Shown: one piece after another, positions 44,568 through 54,600 of the stretch
Numbering within the stretch: the first letter of the stretch is position 1
Layout: every line of letters starts with the position of its first letter
Assembly: GCF_018918145.1 (NCBI RefSeq)
Contig: NZ_JAHLPX010000002.1
Location: 33,099-97,098, forward strand
Direction: 5' to 3'
DNA length: 64,000 nucleotides
Source: Anaerotignum sp. MSJ-24
GTDB taxonomy: Bacteria; Bacillota; Clostridia; Lachnospirales; Anaerotignaceae
Notes under the pieces: model-generated
What the model was told of the DNA's origin: nothing
Databases searched by the model: none
Seen by the model: only the letters and a program-made list of their open reading frames with translations
Program-made: the position numbers and the translations under genes

Positions 44568-46886
44568 ATGATTACTACTATAAAAAAGCGTGACGGTCGT
44601 ACCGCTTATTTTGACATCAACAAAATAGCCAGTGCAATCAACAAAGCATTTGCCGCTACAAAGGTTGAAAAGGACTATGGCGAATGTCTTGCACTCGCAG
44701 ATGAGGTTGAACATCAGCTTGAGGATGACGGCCTTGAATCACCTACTGTTGAACAGATACAGGATAAGGTTGAAAGCACTCTTATTGCTCACGGCTTTGT
44801 AAGCACAGCAAAGAACTATATTCTTTACAGAGCAGAGCGTACAAGAGTAAGAGATATGAACACACGCCTTATGAAAACCTTTGAGGATATTACCTATTCG
44901 GATGCAAAGGAAAGCGACATCAAGCGTGAAAATGCCAATATCGATGGTAACACACCCATGGGTGCAATGCTCAAATACGGTTCTGAAGGTGCAAAGCATT
45001 TCAACGAAATGTACGTGCTCAATCCCAAGCATTCGGAAGCACACAGAAACGGTGATATTCACATCCATGATCTTGACTTCTACACACTGACAACCACATG
45101 CTGCCAGATTGATATTATCAAGCTTTTCAAGGGCGGATTTTCAACAGGCCACGGCGTTCTTCGTGAGCCCAACGATATTGCAAGCTATTCGGCTCTTGCC
45201 TGCATAGCTATCCAGTCAAACCAGAACGACCAGCATGGCGGCCAGTCAATCGTAAACTTTGATTATGGCCTTGCTCCCGGCGTTAAAAAGACATACAAAA
45301 AACGCTATTACAGACTTCTCAAGAACGCTCTTGAGCTTCTTGACGAAAAGATTGTTGACGATGACATAAACGCATTAAAGGAAACTCTCAAGGCAGAAGA
45401 CTTAGAGCCAGCTCTTGACGAAGACGAAAAATATGATGCAAGAGAAAAAGAGCTTCTTGTTGAAAAAGGTTTCAAGCCCGAAGAAATCGACAAGGTTCAG
45501 AAATTTACACGCCGTAAGGCTGCCGAGGAAACCGACAGAGCCACATATCAGGCAATGGAGGCATTTATACACAACCTCAACACAATGCATTCAAGAGCAG
45601 GTGCACAGACACCCTTCTCTTCAATTAACTACGGCATGGATACATCAACCGAAGGTCGTATGGTAATGAAAAATATACTTCTTGTGACGGAAGCAGGTTT
45701 AGGACATGGCGAAACACCCATATTCCCTATCCAGATTTTCCGTGTTAAGGAAGGCATAAACTACAATCCGGGAGAACCTAACTATGACTTATTCAAGCTT
45801 GCATGCCGAGTAAGCGCAAAAAGACTCTTCCCCAACTTCTCATTCCAGGATGCACCCTACAACCTTCAGTATTACAAGGGAACACCCGAAACAGAAATTT
45901 CATACATGGGTTGCCGTACAAGAGTTATGGCAAATGTATATGATCCTACAAAAGAAATTTCAAACGGCAGAGGCAACTTAAGCTTTACAAGTATCAACCT
46001 TCCGAGAATAGCAATCGAGGCAAACAAAAACATCGACTGGTTCTATCAGGAGCTTGACCGCAAGATTGACCTTGTTATTGAACAGCTTCTTGAGCGTTTT
46101 GAGATACAGGCTAAAAAGAAAGTACACAATTATCCCTTCCTCATGGGCGAAGGTGTATGGATTGACAGTGACAAGCTTGATATAAATGATGAAGTGCGTG
46201 AAGTACTTAAGCACGGTACTCTTTCGGTTGGCTTTATCGGTCTTGCCGAAACACTTAAGGCACTTATCGGTTATCACCATGGAGAAAGCGAAATTGCACA
46301 GAATCTCGGTCTTGAAATTATCTCACATATGAGAAAACGTATGGATGATATTTCCGAGCAGATGCACCTCAACTTCTCACTTCTTGCAACACCGGCAGAA
46401 GGTCTTTCCGGCAGATTTGTAAGAATAGACAAGGAAAAATACGGTATTATCGAAGGTGTAACAGACAGAGATTACTACACAAACAGCTTCCATGTGCCTG
46501 TATACTACCCTATCAGTGCCTTCAAAAAGATTAAGATAGAAGCACCTTACCATGCACTCACAAACGCAGGACACATTTCATATGTTGAGCTTGACGGAGA
46601 TCCTTCACAGAACCTTGATGCATTCGAGAAGGTTGTACGTTGTATGAAGGAATCAGGCATCGGCTATGGCTCAATCAACCATCCTGTTGACAGAGATCCA
46701 TGCTGTGGATTTAATGGTATAATAGGTGATACTTGTCCTAAGTGCGGAAGACATGAGGACGAAGGTGTGCATTTCCAGAGAATCAGACGTATTACAGGCT
46801 ACCTTGTAGGTGATATGTCAAAATGGAATGATGCCAAGACAAGTGAAGAGCACGACAGAGTAAAGCACAGCATAAATATAGAATAA
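44568..46886 (+). CDS. nrdD: Anaerobic ribonucleoside-triphosphate reductase
   Basis: The 772-residue class III reductase has an N-terminal ATP-cone (TTIKKRDGRTAYFDINKIASAI), a large barrel with substrate-site cysteines, a C-terminal zinc site (CCGF...CPKCG) and the glycyl-radical motif RRITGYLVGDM, with the radical glycine near G744. It makes dNTPs from NTPs without oxygen. ACGGAGG precedes the ATG. The radical SAM activase NrdG is not encoded downstream, which is unusual; it must be elsewhere. Regulation by NrdR is strongly suggested by the upstream boxes. Confidence 0.96.
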   Translation: MITTIKKRDGRTAYFDINKIASAINKAFAATKVEKDYGECLALADEVEHQLEDDGLESPTVEQIQDKVESTLIAHGFVSTAKNYILYRAERTRVRDMNTRLMKTFEDITYSDAKESDIKRENANIDGNTPMGAMLKYGSEGAKHFNEMYVLNPKHSEAHRNGDIHIHDLDFYTLTTTCCQIDIIKLFKGGFSTGHGVLREPNDIASYSALACIAIQSNQNDQHGGQSIVNFDYGLAPGVKKTYKKRYYRLLKNALELLDEKIVDDDINALKETLKAEDLEPALDEDEKYDAREKELLVEKGFKPEEIDKVQKFTRRKAAEETDRATYQAMEAFIHNLNTMHSRAGAQTPFSSINYGMDTSTEGRMVMKNILLVTEAGLGHGETPIFPIQIFRVKEGINYNPGEPNYDLFKLACRVSAKRLFPNFSFQDAPYNLQYYKGTPETEISYMGCRTRVMANVYDPTKEISNGRGNLSFTSINLPRIAIEANKNIDWFYQELDRKIDLVIEQLLERFEIQAKKKVHNYPFLMGEGVWIDSDKLDINDEVREVLKHGTLSVGFIGLAETLKALIGYHHGESEIAQNLGLEIISHMRKRMDDISEQMHLNFSLLATPAEGLSGRFVRIDKEKYGIIEGVTDRDYYTNSFHVPVYYPISAFKKIKIEAPYHALTNAGHISYVELDGDPSQNLDAFEKVVRCMKESGIGYGSINHPVDRDPCCGFNGIIGDTCPKCGRHEDEGVHFQRIRRITGYLVGDMSKWNDAKTSEEHDRVKHSINIE

Positions 46887-46888
46887 AA

Positions 46889-47005
46889 CCGTGGGACTCT
46901 GTCCCACACACTGTAAACCTTAGTATGGTCAAAACTTTGCTTCGCAAAGCGGTCTTCGACCGCCCCGTTTTTCTTCGGGGTGCATACTTTGCGGTTTATA
47001 AAAGG
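46889..47005 (-). repeat. Triloop-hairpin dispersed repeat, copy 3 (inverted)
   Basis: On the minus strand this reads AACCGCAAAGTATGCACCCC, CGAAGAAAAACGGGG, GGTCgaaGACC, TTTGCgaaGCAAAG and ends GTGGGACagaGTCCCAC, matching copies 1 and 2. It begins three bases after the nrdD stop. Confidence 0.8.
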
Positions 47006-47080
47006 TTTAATCTAAACTTTATTAAACTATTTCGCAGAAATAGTTTTGGTAAATACAATTAAATTATGTGACATAACAGC

Positions 47081-47115
47081 AAAAGCCTCGGAATAAAATC
47101 CGAGGCCTTTTGTTT
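47081..47115. terminator. Terminator between nrdD and the lipoprotein gene
   Basis: GCCTCGGA (47085-47092) pairs with TCCGAGGC (47099-47106), flanked by AAAA and TTTT, so it can serve both convergent genes. Confidence 0.8.
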
Positions 47116-47159
47116 AGAAACCATTATAAAGCTTACATCATCACTCTGCTATATTCAAA

Positions 47160-47834
47160 TCAACTGAACAAATCTGTATCCGTATTCATTATCCAGTTAT
47201 CACCTTGTTTTTCAAATTCCAGATTCAATGTCTTGTCATACTCGCTGAAATACAGCATATCCACTGTTGCATACTGCTTTCCGTCCATTTCCTTATCATA
47301 CTTAAGACTGTTCATATCAAGCGAATACGCACCATAACCTTTTCCTCCACGAACAAGGTACAGCTTACCATCAAACTCAAGAAAATCATCATGGAACACT
47401 TCGTCAACCAATTCCTTAGCCATATATTTTTCTAAGTTTTCTCGAACCTCGGCATTGGTTGTATATCCGCTAACCGGATACAAATCCGAAAGTGTAGGAT
47501 CTATGAAATATTTCTTAGCAATTTCCTCATAATCTTCTCTTTGGAATAATATTGCAGGTGTACCACTTCCGTTATCATATGCCGCTTCACTTTCATAAGC
47601 CGCTAAATAGCTTGTTCCGAAGTCCGGTGATGTAACGAATATCGCGTCCAGACATGAATTAAGATATTCAACATTAGGCGTTATTTCCTCAATGAATACC
47701 GCACTGTCAAAACCCGTATTGCTTTCGTCAGCAGTCGTTGCATCGTTTTTTGTATTATCTTCCGTTCCATCAGATGCACAGCCTGTAATGAGCATTGCTG
47801 TAATAAGTGCCACTGTAAGAATTGTTTTCTTCAT
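47160..47834 (-). CDS. Putative lipoprotein of unknown function
   Basis: The 224-residue protein has a lipoprotein signal peptide ending in the lipobox LITGC (cysteine at 19), then an acidic Ser/Thr/Asp linker to about residue 45 and a folded domain. The last 120 residues (EVRENLEKYMAKELVDEVFH; FDGKLYLVRGGKGYG; MLYFSEYDKTLNLEFEKQ; DNWIMNT) loosely resemble IseA-type or DUF-style extracytoplasmic domains that recur in clostridial lipoproteins, but I do not recognise it firmly. It is anchored outside the membrane and monocistronic. Confidence 0.75.
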   Translation of the reverse strand: MKKTILTVALITAMLITGCASDGTEDNTKNDATTADESNTGFDSAVFIEEITPNVEYLNSCLDAIFVTSPDFGTSYLAAYESEAAYDNGSGTPAILFQREDYEEIAKKYFIDPTLSDLYPVSGYTTNAEVRENLEKYMAKELVDEVFHDDFLEFDGKLYLVRGGKGYGAYSLDMNSLKYDKEMDGKQYATVDMLYFSEYDKTLNLEFEKQGDNWIMNTDTDLFS

Positions 47835-47933
47835 TAATATTCACCTTCCTTAGAATTAGTCATTGTTACTTAATTTAAGTATATACAATTGAAATTCGGA
47901 AAACAATAACATTTATCTTAAGGTTTATAAACT

Positions 47934-48260
47934 TAAAAAGGATATGCCGAAGCATATCCTTACAGACTGTAGACAAAGTTATTTTTGTACAGCGGAAGGT
48001 ATTAGGAAACGAAGAGTTTCCTAAGTGGAATCCATACTGTCATGACTTTTGCTTTGAAAAAGCAAAAGCGGCTTTGCCGCCGCACTGTCTTGTGCGGTCA
48101 ATAGACGGGATTCACTTCCGTCGAGGAGAATAGCGAGTTTCAAGGCTTTTAGCCGATGGAATGAGCTATTCATGCTTCTGTTTAAACAAGTCGAAATCCT
48201 GATTTCGACTTAGGTGTCGACTTTGTCGACACCTAAAAAGGATATGCCGAAGCATATCCT
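47934..48260. repeat. Structured 273-bp insert flanked by 27-bp direct repeats
   Basis: TAAAAAGGATATGCCGAAGC plus ATATCCT occurs at 47934-47960 and again at 48234-48260, exactly 300 bp apart. Each copy is itself a terminator-like hairpin for the minus strand. Between them are several hairpins: TTAGGAAAC/GTTTCCTAA, TTTTGC/GCAAAA, GCGGCtttGCCGC, CGCAC/GTGCG, GTCGAAATC/GATTTCGAC and TAGGTGTCGACtttGTCGACACCTA. No gene is seen. It fits a small non-autonomous element or a structured RNA inserted at a terminator. Confidence 0.65.
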
Positions 48261-48269
48261 CAATAATTA

Positions 48270-48860
48270 TTAATTTTCTCTTTCCGCAACTTCTTTTATA
48301 ATGCTGATACATTCATCAATTCCGAGTCTTGATGAATCAAGGCATATATCATAATAATCAGCCATGCCAAACTCACTCTTAGTATAGAAAGTACAGTATT
48401 TTTTACGTTTTTTGTCTATTGTTCGTATTTCATTCGCTACCTGGTCATATGTGAAATCCGGCATTTTTTCCTTCATTCGCTCCAGACGCCAATCAAAATC
48501 AGCATGGATAAACACATTAAGACAACCATCAAATTCCTTTAATATAGCATTGGCATTACGTCCGGTGATAACACATTTACCACGCTGTCCGATATCAATA
48601 ATAACTTTTTTCTGTGCCTCAAACACCTGCTCGCTCATAGGTCGATTATAAAAATCAAAAAGGCTCTGTGTAAAGCCAAATGTAAACGGAACTTTTTCAT
48701 CCCATTCCATAAGCGAATACATATCAATGTTGCTGTCTGCTGCTGTTTTTAGTATTATCTCTTTGTTATAATACTCCCATCCAAGAGCCTGTGCAACCTT
48801 AGAACCGATTTCACCGCCGCCGGCTCCAAATTCACGGCTTATTGTGATTATTTTCTTCAT
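48270..48860 (-). CDS. Cytidylate kinase-like protein
   Basis: From the ATG at 48860 the protein has 196 residues. It opens MKKIITISREFGAGGGEIGS, the P-loop-like start of the cytidylate kinase-like (AAA_26) family, followed by ALGWEYYNKEII, and CVITGRNANAILKE near residue 95. These proteins look like nucleoside monophosphate kinases, but their substrates are unproved. The longer reading (208 residues) adds a poorly conserved leader; AGGAT and GGGAGG both lie upstream of the chosen start. A hairpin terminator ends the gene. Confidence 0.88.
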   Translation of the reverse strand: MKKIITISREFGAGGGEIGSKVAQALGWEYYNKEIILKTAADSNIDMYSLMEWDEKVPFTFGFTQSLFDFYNRPMSEQVFEAQKKVIIDIGQRGKCVITGRNANAILKEFDGCLNVFIHADFDWRLERMKEKMPDFTYDQVANEIRTIDKKRKKYCTFYTKSEFGMADYYDICLDSSRLGIDECISIIKEVAEREN

Positions 48861-48906
48861 AATAATCCTGTTGCCTCCCTTATTAGACAGCTCCACGGAG
48901 CTTATT

Positions 48907-49650
48907 TTAGAGAACCTTATTAAGGAAGTCGATTGTTCTCGGTTCCTTAGGATTCTTTATTACTTCGTCGGGTGTACCCTGTTCAACTATATATCCGCCG
49001 TCCATGAATATTACTCTGTCCGCAACCTCACGGGCAAAGCCGATTTCATGTGTAACAACAAGCATTGTCATGCCAGATGCGGCAAGCTCCTTCATAACTG
49101 CGAGAACCTCGCCAACCATTTCCGGGTCAAGTGCCGATGTAGGCTCGTCAAAAAGCATAATATCAGGATTCATAGCCAAAGAACGTGCAATAGCAACTCT
49201 CTGTTTCTGTCCGCCGGAAAGCTGAGGAGGATATACGCTTGCTTTATCCGCAAGGCCTACTCTTTTTAAAAGCTCCATGCCCTTTGCATGAGCCTCTTCC
49301 TTAGTCATTTTCTTAAGCTCAACCGGAGCAAGCATAATGTTTTCCAGAACCGTCATATGCGGAAACAAATTAAAGTGCTGGAACACCATTCCTATATTTT
49401 CTCTAACCTTATTTATATCTACATTTTTTTCTGCGATGTTTACGCCGTTTATAACAACCTCGCCTGCCGTTATATCCTCAAGACGGTTAAGACATCTTAA
49501 AAAAGTTGATTTACCGCTGCCGGAAGGACCGATAAGAACCACTACCTCACCTTCGGTAACATCGGCGGAAATACTTTTTAAAACCTCAAGCGAACCAAAA
49601 TTCTTTTTGAGGTTACTTACATGGATTTTTATTTTATCGCTCTTTTCCAA
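48907..49650 (-). CDS. Polar amino-acid ABC transporter ATP-binding protein
   Basis: The 247-residue ATPase has Walker [10 protein letters not shown] near residue 39, the signature [15 protein letters not shown] near 145, Walker [15 protein letters not shown] and the H-loop VTHE. It resembles GlnQ/ArtM-type ATPases. Its start overlaps the end of the permease gene by 17 bp, and the binding-protein gene is upstream. Together they form one importer, probably for a polar amino acid. Confidence 0.94.
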   Translation of the reverse strand: MEKSDKIKIHVSNLKKNFGSLEVLKSISADVTEGEVVVLIGPSGSGKSTFLRCLNRLEDITAGEVVINGVNIAEKNVDINKVRENIGMVFQHFNLFPHMTVLENIMLAPVELKKMTKEEAHAKGMELLKRVGLADKASVYPPQLSGGQKQRVAIARSLAMNPDIMLFDEPTSALDPEMVGEVLAVMKELAASGMTMLVVTHEIGFAREVADRVIFMDGGYIVEQGTPDEVIKNPKEPRTIDFLNKVL

Positions 49651-50308
49651 CGTTAAGTCTCCTTTCTATTCGCTTAGCAAGCTTTGAAAGTATTGTAATT
49701 ACTATCATGTACATAATAGCAACTATGGCCCATACCTCAAGTACTTTAAATGTATTACCGACTATAATGTTGCCGGCTTTAGTAAGTTCCGGAAAACCGA
49801 TAACAGAAAGTATGGATGTATCCTTAAGAGAGATGATAAACTGGTTAATGATAGAAGGTACCATAGTACGTATAGCCTGTGGAAGAATAACCTTCTGCAT
49901 AGCCTTACCGTAACCAAGGCCAAGGCTTCTTGCCGCCTCCATCTGACCTTTATCAACCGACTGGATACCTGCACGGAAAATCTCTGCCATATATGCACCG
50001 GCATTCATAGAAAGTGCAATTGTACCGGCCTGCAAAGCGGAAAGCTTGAAGCTTGCAACGCCCATTGCCTTAATGCCGGCAGGAACACCAAAATAAATGA
50101 AGTATGCAAGTACTATAAGCGGTACACCACGTACAGCATCAACATAAAGCGTTCCGATAAAATTAAGCACTTTACTCTTACTTACATTCATAAGGCCGAA
50201 TATAAGACCGATAACAAATGCAAACGCAAGCGAAAGCAGTGTCAGGAGCATTGTCTGACCCAAAGATTCAAGGAGCATTCCGGAATACGTTTTTAAAATA
50301 GCAGCCAT
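49634..50308 (-). CDS. Polar amino-acid ABC transporter permease
   Basis: The 224-residue HisM/GlnP-type permease has about five helices, the N-terminal [19 protein letters not shown] and the EAA loop region [24 protein letters not shown] near residue 135 that contacts the ATPase. It overlaps the ATPase gene. A hairpin between the binding-protein gene and this gene may lower its expression. Confidence 0.94.
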   Translation of the reverse strand: MAAILKTYSGMLLESLGQTMLLTLLSLAFAFVIGLIFGLMNVSKSKVLNFIGTLYVDAVRGVPLIVLAYFIYFGVPAGIKAMGVASFKLSALQAGTIALSMNAGAYMAEIFRAGIQSVDKGQMEAARSLGLGYGKAMQKVILPQAIRTMVPSIINQFIISLKDTSILSVIGFPELTKAGNIIVGNTFKVLEVWAIVAIMYMIVITILSKLAKRIERRLNVGKER

Positions 50309-50500
50309 TCAGGCCACCTCCGTTTCTCGTTTTTTGATTTGGTTAATTGTTTAAATAAGGTTTACCGCTGTTTACAAAGCAATACTTATCATTGCCCATT
50401 CCGGTCACTTTTTTTATAAATAACATTTCTATGAAATATTATTTAAATATAAATGTTCACTGATAACGCATATTGTTTTGTAAGCAGCGGTTGTAACTTA

Positions 50501-50541
50501 AATAAAAACCATGCCCGCTGATTTCATGGGCAGGCATGGTT
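50501..50541 (-). terminator. Intra-operon terminator/attenuator
   Basis: AACCATGCC (50507-50515) pairs with GGCATGGTT (50533-50541), and the minus-strand tail is TTTTTATTT. It sits between the solute-binding-protein gene and the permease gene, the usual arrangement for making more binding protein than permease. Confidence 0.7.
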
Positions 50542-50572
50542 AATATGTCATACAAAAAGTATTTTTACCGGA

Positions 50573-51379
50573 TTACTTTGTGTATTTGTCAACGATTTCG
50601 TCGAACTTACCGTTAGCCTTGATGTTTTCAAGACCTGCGTTGAACTTTTCAAGAAGCTCTGCATTTTCGCCCTTAGCAACAGCGAAGCCATAGTCTGAAC
50701 CTGCTCCGAGCATACCATCGGGAATAACAAGAGCTGCACCCTGCTGAATGTTATAAGCCATTACAGGATAATCTTCAAAACAAGCAGCTGTGTTGCCTGC
50801 GATAACGTCCTGATACATTGTAGGTGAATCTTTGAATTCAACTACTGTGAAACCATACTGGTCAGCGATTGATTTAGCAAAGTCAGCACCGTTTGTAGCT
50901 GTCTTAACCGCAACCTTCTTGCCAGCGAGATCTTCGAATGATTTGATGTCTGAATCAGCAGCAACCGCAACAGTAACGTCTGCTGTGTAATAAGGCTCTG
51001 AGAAATCGAATGTTTCTTTTCTTTCGTCTGTAATTGAGCATCCGGCGATAATACCGTCAGCCTGTCCTGACTGAACAGCAAGAAGAGCTGCGTCAAAGCC
51101 GAGTGACTGAAGGTCGATTGTAATACCCTGATCCTCAGCGATTGCATTGATGATGTCAACGTCGATACCAACGAAGTCACCGTTTGCATCTGTGAACTCG
51201 AAGGGAGGGAAAACTGTATCTGTTGCAACGATATATGTTTCGCCGTCAGCAGTTGTTTCGCCGTCTGTTGTTTCTTCCTTTTTCTCATCAGCGGGTTTCT
51301 CTTCTGTCTTTGAAGAGCAGCCTGCAAGTACGCCTGCTGTCATAACAGCAATAAGTGATAAAGCTAAAAATTTCTTCAT
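50573..51379 (-). CDS. Amino-acid ABC transporter substrate-binding lipoprotein
   Basis: From the ATG at 51379, preceded by AAGGAAG, the protein has 268 residues. It has a lipoprotein signal with lipobox VLAGC, a Lys/Glu/Thr-rich linker (about 20-45), and an SBP_bac_3 domain (TVFPPFEFTDANGDFVGIDVDIINAIA; GIIAGCSITDERKETFDFSEPYY; KVAVKTATNGADFA). This is the cystine/glutamine/arginine-binding type. Its promoter is perfectly consensus-like. Confidence 0.94.
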   Translation of the reverse strand: MKKFLALSLIAVMTAGVLAGCSSKTEEKPADEKKEETTDGETTADGETYIVATDTVFPPFEFTDANGDFVGIDVDIINAIAEDQGITIDLQSLGFDAALLAVQSGQADGIIAGCSITDERKETFDFSEPYYTADVTVAVAADSDIKSFEDLAGKKVAVKTATNGADFAKSIADQYGFTVVEFKDSPTMYQDVIAGNTAACFEDYPVMAYNIQQGAALVIPDGMLGAGSDYGFAVAKGENAELLEKFNAGLENIKANGKFDEIVDKYTK

Positions 51380-51510
51380 TCTTTCTTCTTCCTTTCCATA
51401 ATGGATTAAAATATTTACAGCCGCACAATGCCACATTCACACAAAAAAACACAAAAGTCTTGCTCCCTTGTGCAGAACTGAAACATCTATGTCGGTAAAC
51501 TGTTATGTAT

Positions 51511-51539
51511 ATTATATAAAAGTGGCGGAAATCTGTCAA
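51511..51539 (-). promoter_or_regulatory. Consensus promoter of the amino-acid ABC operon
   Basis: On the minus strand TTGACA (51534-51539) and TATAAT (51511-51516) are both perfect hexamers, 17 bp apart, 132 bp before the start codon. This predicts high expression. Confidence 0.85.
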
Positions 51540-51670
51540 TATTTAATCAATATCAGTTCATGCTATGTAAATAATTTGAATATAAAATTATCTGAAATGT
51601 TTTTTCAATATGTAGACATTATATCTTAAGACCGTATTAATATTATAATGCAGAGCTGCAAAAAATAAGC

Positions 51671-54600
51671 GGCACCTCTGCCACCCATAAGGGTGGCGAC
51701 ACATATAAAACTTGTCCCACATCACACTTAATAAATTTCAACTCACGCTACCCATAAGGGTGGCGACGATGATAAATTTGAATTCTATTCTCAGATGATA
51801 ACATTTCAACTCACGCCACCCATGTGGGTGGCGACACTAACAATGGCAAGACATTTTTTATTTACGGTTGTTATTTCAACTCACGCCACCCATGTGGGTG
51901 GCGACAATTCTGTGAGTGTTGCTGTGTCGATTAAATCTCTTATTTCAACTCACGCCACCCATGTGGGTGGCGACTTTTTCTGTCCGCTTTAAGTGACAGG
52001 GCGAATATATTTCAACTCACGCCACCCATGTGGGTGGCGACGGTAATGTTAAGGTGACAACAGTTCCAGAAAACTTATTTCAACTCACGCCACCCATGTG
52101 GGTGGCGACTGACAATAAGCCCAACAACAAATATTCCATACAAATTTCAACTCACGCCACCCATGTGGGTGGCGACTTTATGACAAAAATAAAACCACAG
52201 CGGAAATGATATTTCAACTCACGCCACCCATGTGGGTGGCGACGTTCATTTTTTGATAAAGTGGCAGGGGCAAACGACAATTTCAACTCACGCCACCCAT
52301 GTGGGTGGCGACTTGTTGCAGTTGGGGTACAAATGTTTAGGTGGGTATTTCAACTCACGCCACCCATGTGGGTGGCGACGACTTTGTACGCCAAAGATAC
52401 TCCAACATTTTTAACAATTTCAACTCACGCCACCCATGTGGGTGGCGACCTAAAAACTCCAAAACAATGTCAACAAGTTCATCATTTCAACTCACGCCAC
52501 CCATGTGGGTGGCGACTTGTGGTTCGGTTGATGATAAACCGATAATGAAGATTTCAACTCACGCCACCCATGTGGGTGGCGACAAGTAAGAGTTCCTTAC
52601 CTGTAACGACAAAAGGCTATTTCAACTCACGCCACCCATGTGGGTGGCGACAATGGTCGTGATATGCCCGGTCTTATACTCTTGATTTCAACTCACGCCA
52701 CCCATGTGGGTGGCGACAGTGTCTTTACTCGTTCACGCCACGCATAGTTAGATTTCAACTCACGCCACCCATGTGGGTGGCGACAATGGTCGTGATATGC
52801 CCGGTCTTATACTCTTGATTTCAACTCACGCCACCCATGTGGGTGGCGACAGTGTCTTTACTCGTTCACGCCACGCATAGTTAGATTTCAACTCACGCCA
52901 CCCATGTGGGTGGCGACGCTTAGATTTAATGCTAAGTCAGCGGGCAAAGTTATTTCAACTCACGCCACCCATGTGGGTGGCGACACACGTTAAGGACGGT
53001 GAAGTTATGACAAGCACAATTTCAACTCACGCCACCCATGTGGGTGGCGACAGCTATGACAAGTCAGGGAAGGTTGTAAGTTCCATTTCAACTCACGCCA
53101 CCCATGTGGGTGGCGACACCTATGATGGTAGTATATCCTGTTTCGGTGGTATTATTTCAACTCACGCCACCCATGTGGGTGGCGACTGCAATTGGTAAAT
53201 GTTCGTGGAGTAATAATTTTATTTCAACTCACGCCACCCATGTGGGTGGCGACAAACAAGGAAACGTAACACTATAAAATTAATGCGATTTCAACTCACA
53301 CCACCCATAAGGGTGGCGACCGTTATTTTAACTTGAACACCAATGGCACTTGCATTTCAACTCACACCACCCATAAGGGTGGCGACCCTTTTCTTTCCAT
53401 TTTCATCGGTCACTGTATACATTTCAACTCACACCACCCATAAGGGTGGCGACACTTTAATACAGCGTCCATTGGTGGGGGTGGGGTATTTCAACTCACA
53501 CCACCCATAAGGGTGGCGACGTAATGTTAAGGTGACATCAGTTCCAAGTAATTTATTTCAACTCACACCACCCATAAGGGTGGCGACGCCGATACACAGA
53601 ACAAATATCTTGCCGAAAGTATTTCAACTCACACCACCCATAAGGGTGGCGACCCTTGAGCCTATTGCTGCACATAACGACAATACAAATATTTCAACTC
53701 ACACCACCCATAAGGGTGGCGACGCTTCTTTAATAACTGCATCATCCAGATACCACTATTTCAACTCACACCACCCATAAGGGTGGCGACGTTACACTGG
53801 CACTTGACGGAGGTATACAAAAGCTATTTCAACTCACACCACCCATAAGGGTGGCGACTTAAGTCAGTTGAAACTTCAGTGCAACTTGAAAATATTTCAA
53901 CTCACACCACCCATAAGGGTGGCGACATGCCGCCGCTTTGTTTAACGGTCTTTCCTCAATATTTCAACTCACACCACCCATAAGGGTGGCGACATTATCT
54001 CCGGTCCTTTTTCGATAAGTATAGGCAGCATTTCAACTCACACCACCCATAAGGGTGGCGACGATATTTCACTGTGCATCATCCTTTTTAAGCTCCATTT
54101 CAACTCACACCACCCATAAGGGTGGCGACCATATGCCCCATGATGTATTTTGAGGACTATCAGGATTTCAACTCACACCACCCATAAGGGTGGCGACACT
54201 GTATAAGGGAAACTTATATGCCGGCGATAATATTTCAACTCACACCACCCATAAGGGTGGCGACTTCATTAAGGCTGTCCATCTCAAGCTTTACATTATT
54301 TCAACTCACACCACCCATAAGGGTGGCGACTTATGCGGAATATGAACAGCTTGTCGGCGGTGTTATTTCAACTCACACCACCCATAAGGGTGGCGACTCC
54401 CGTATAACATCTGTTACAGCTGACCAATTAGAATTTCAACTCACACCACCCATAAGGGTGGCGACATCGTTTAATAATTAAACAATAGCTTATAGATATA
54501 TTTCAACTCACACCACCCATAAGGGTGGCGACGCTAATTGCCTAAGTGTTTCGATGTTTGTAATGATATTTCAACTCACACCACCCATAAGGGTGGCGAC

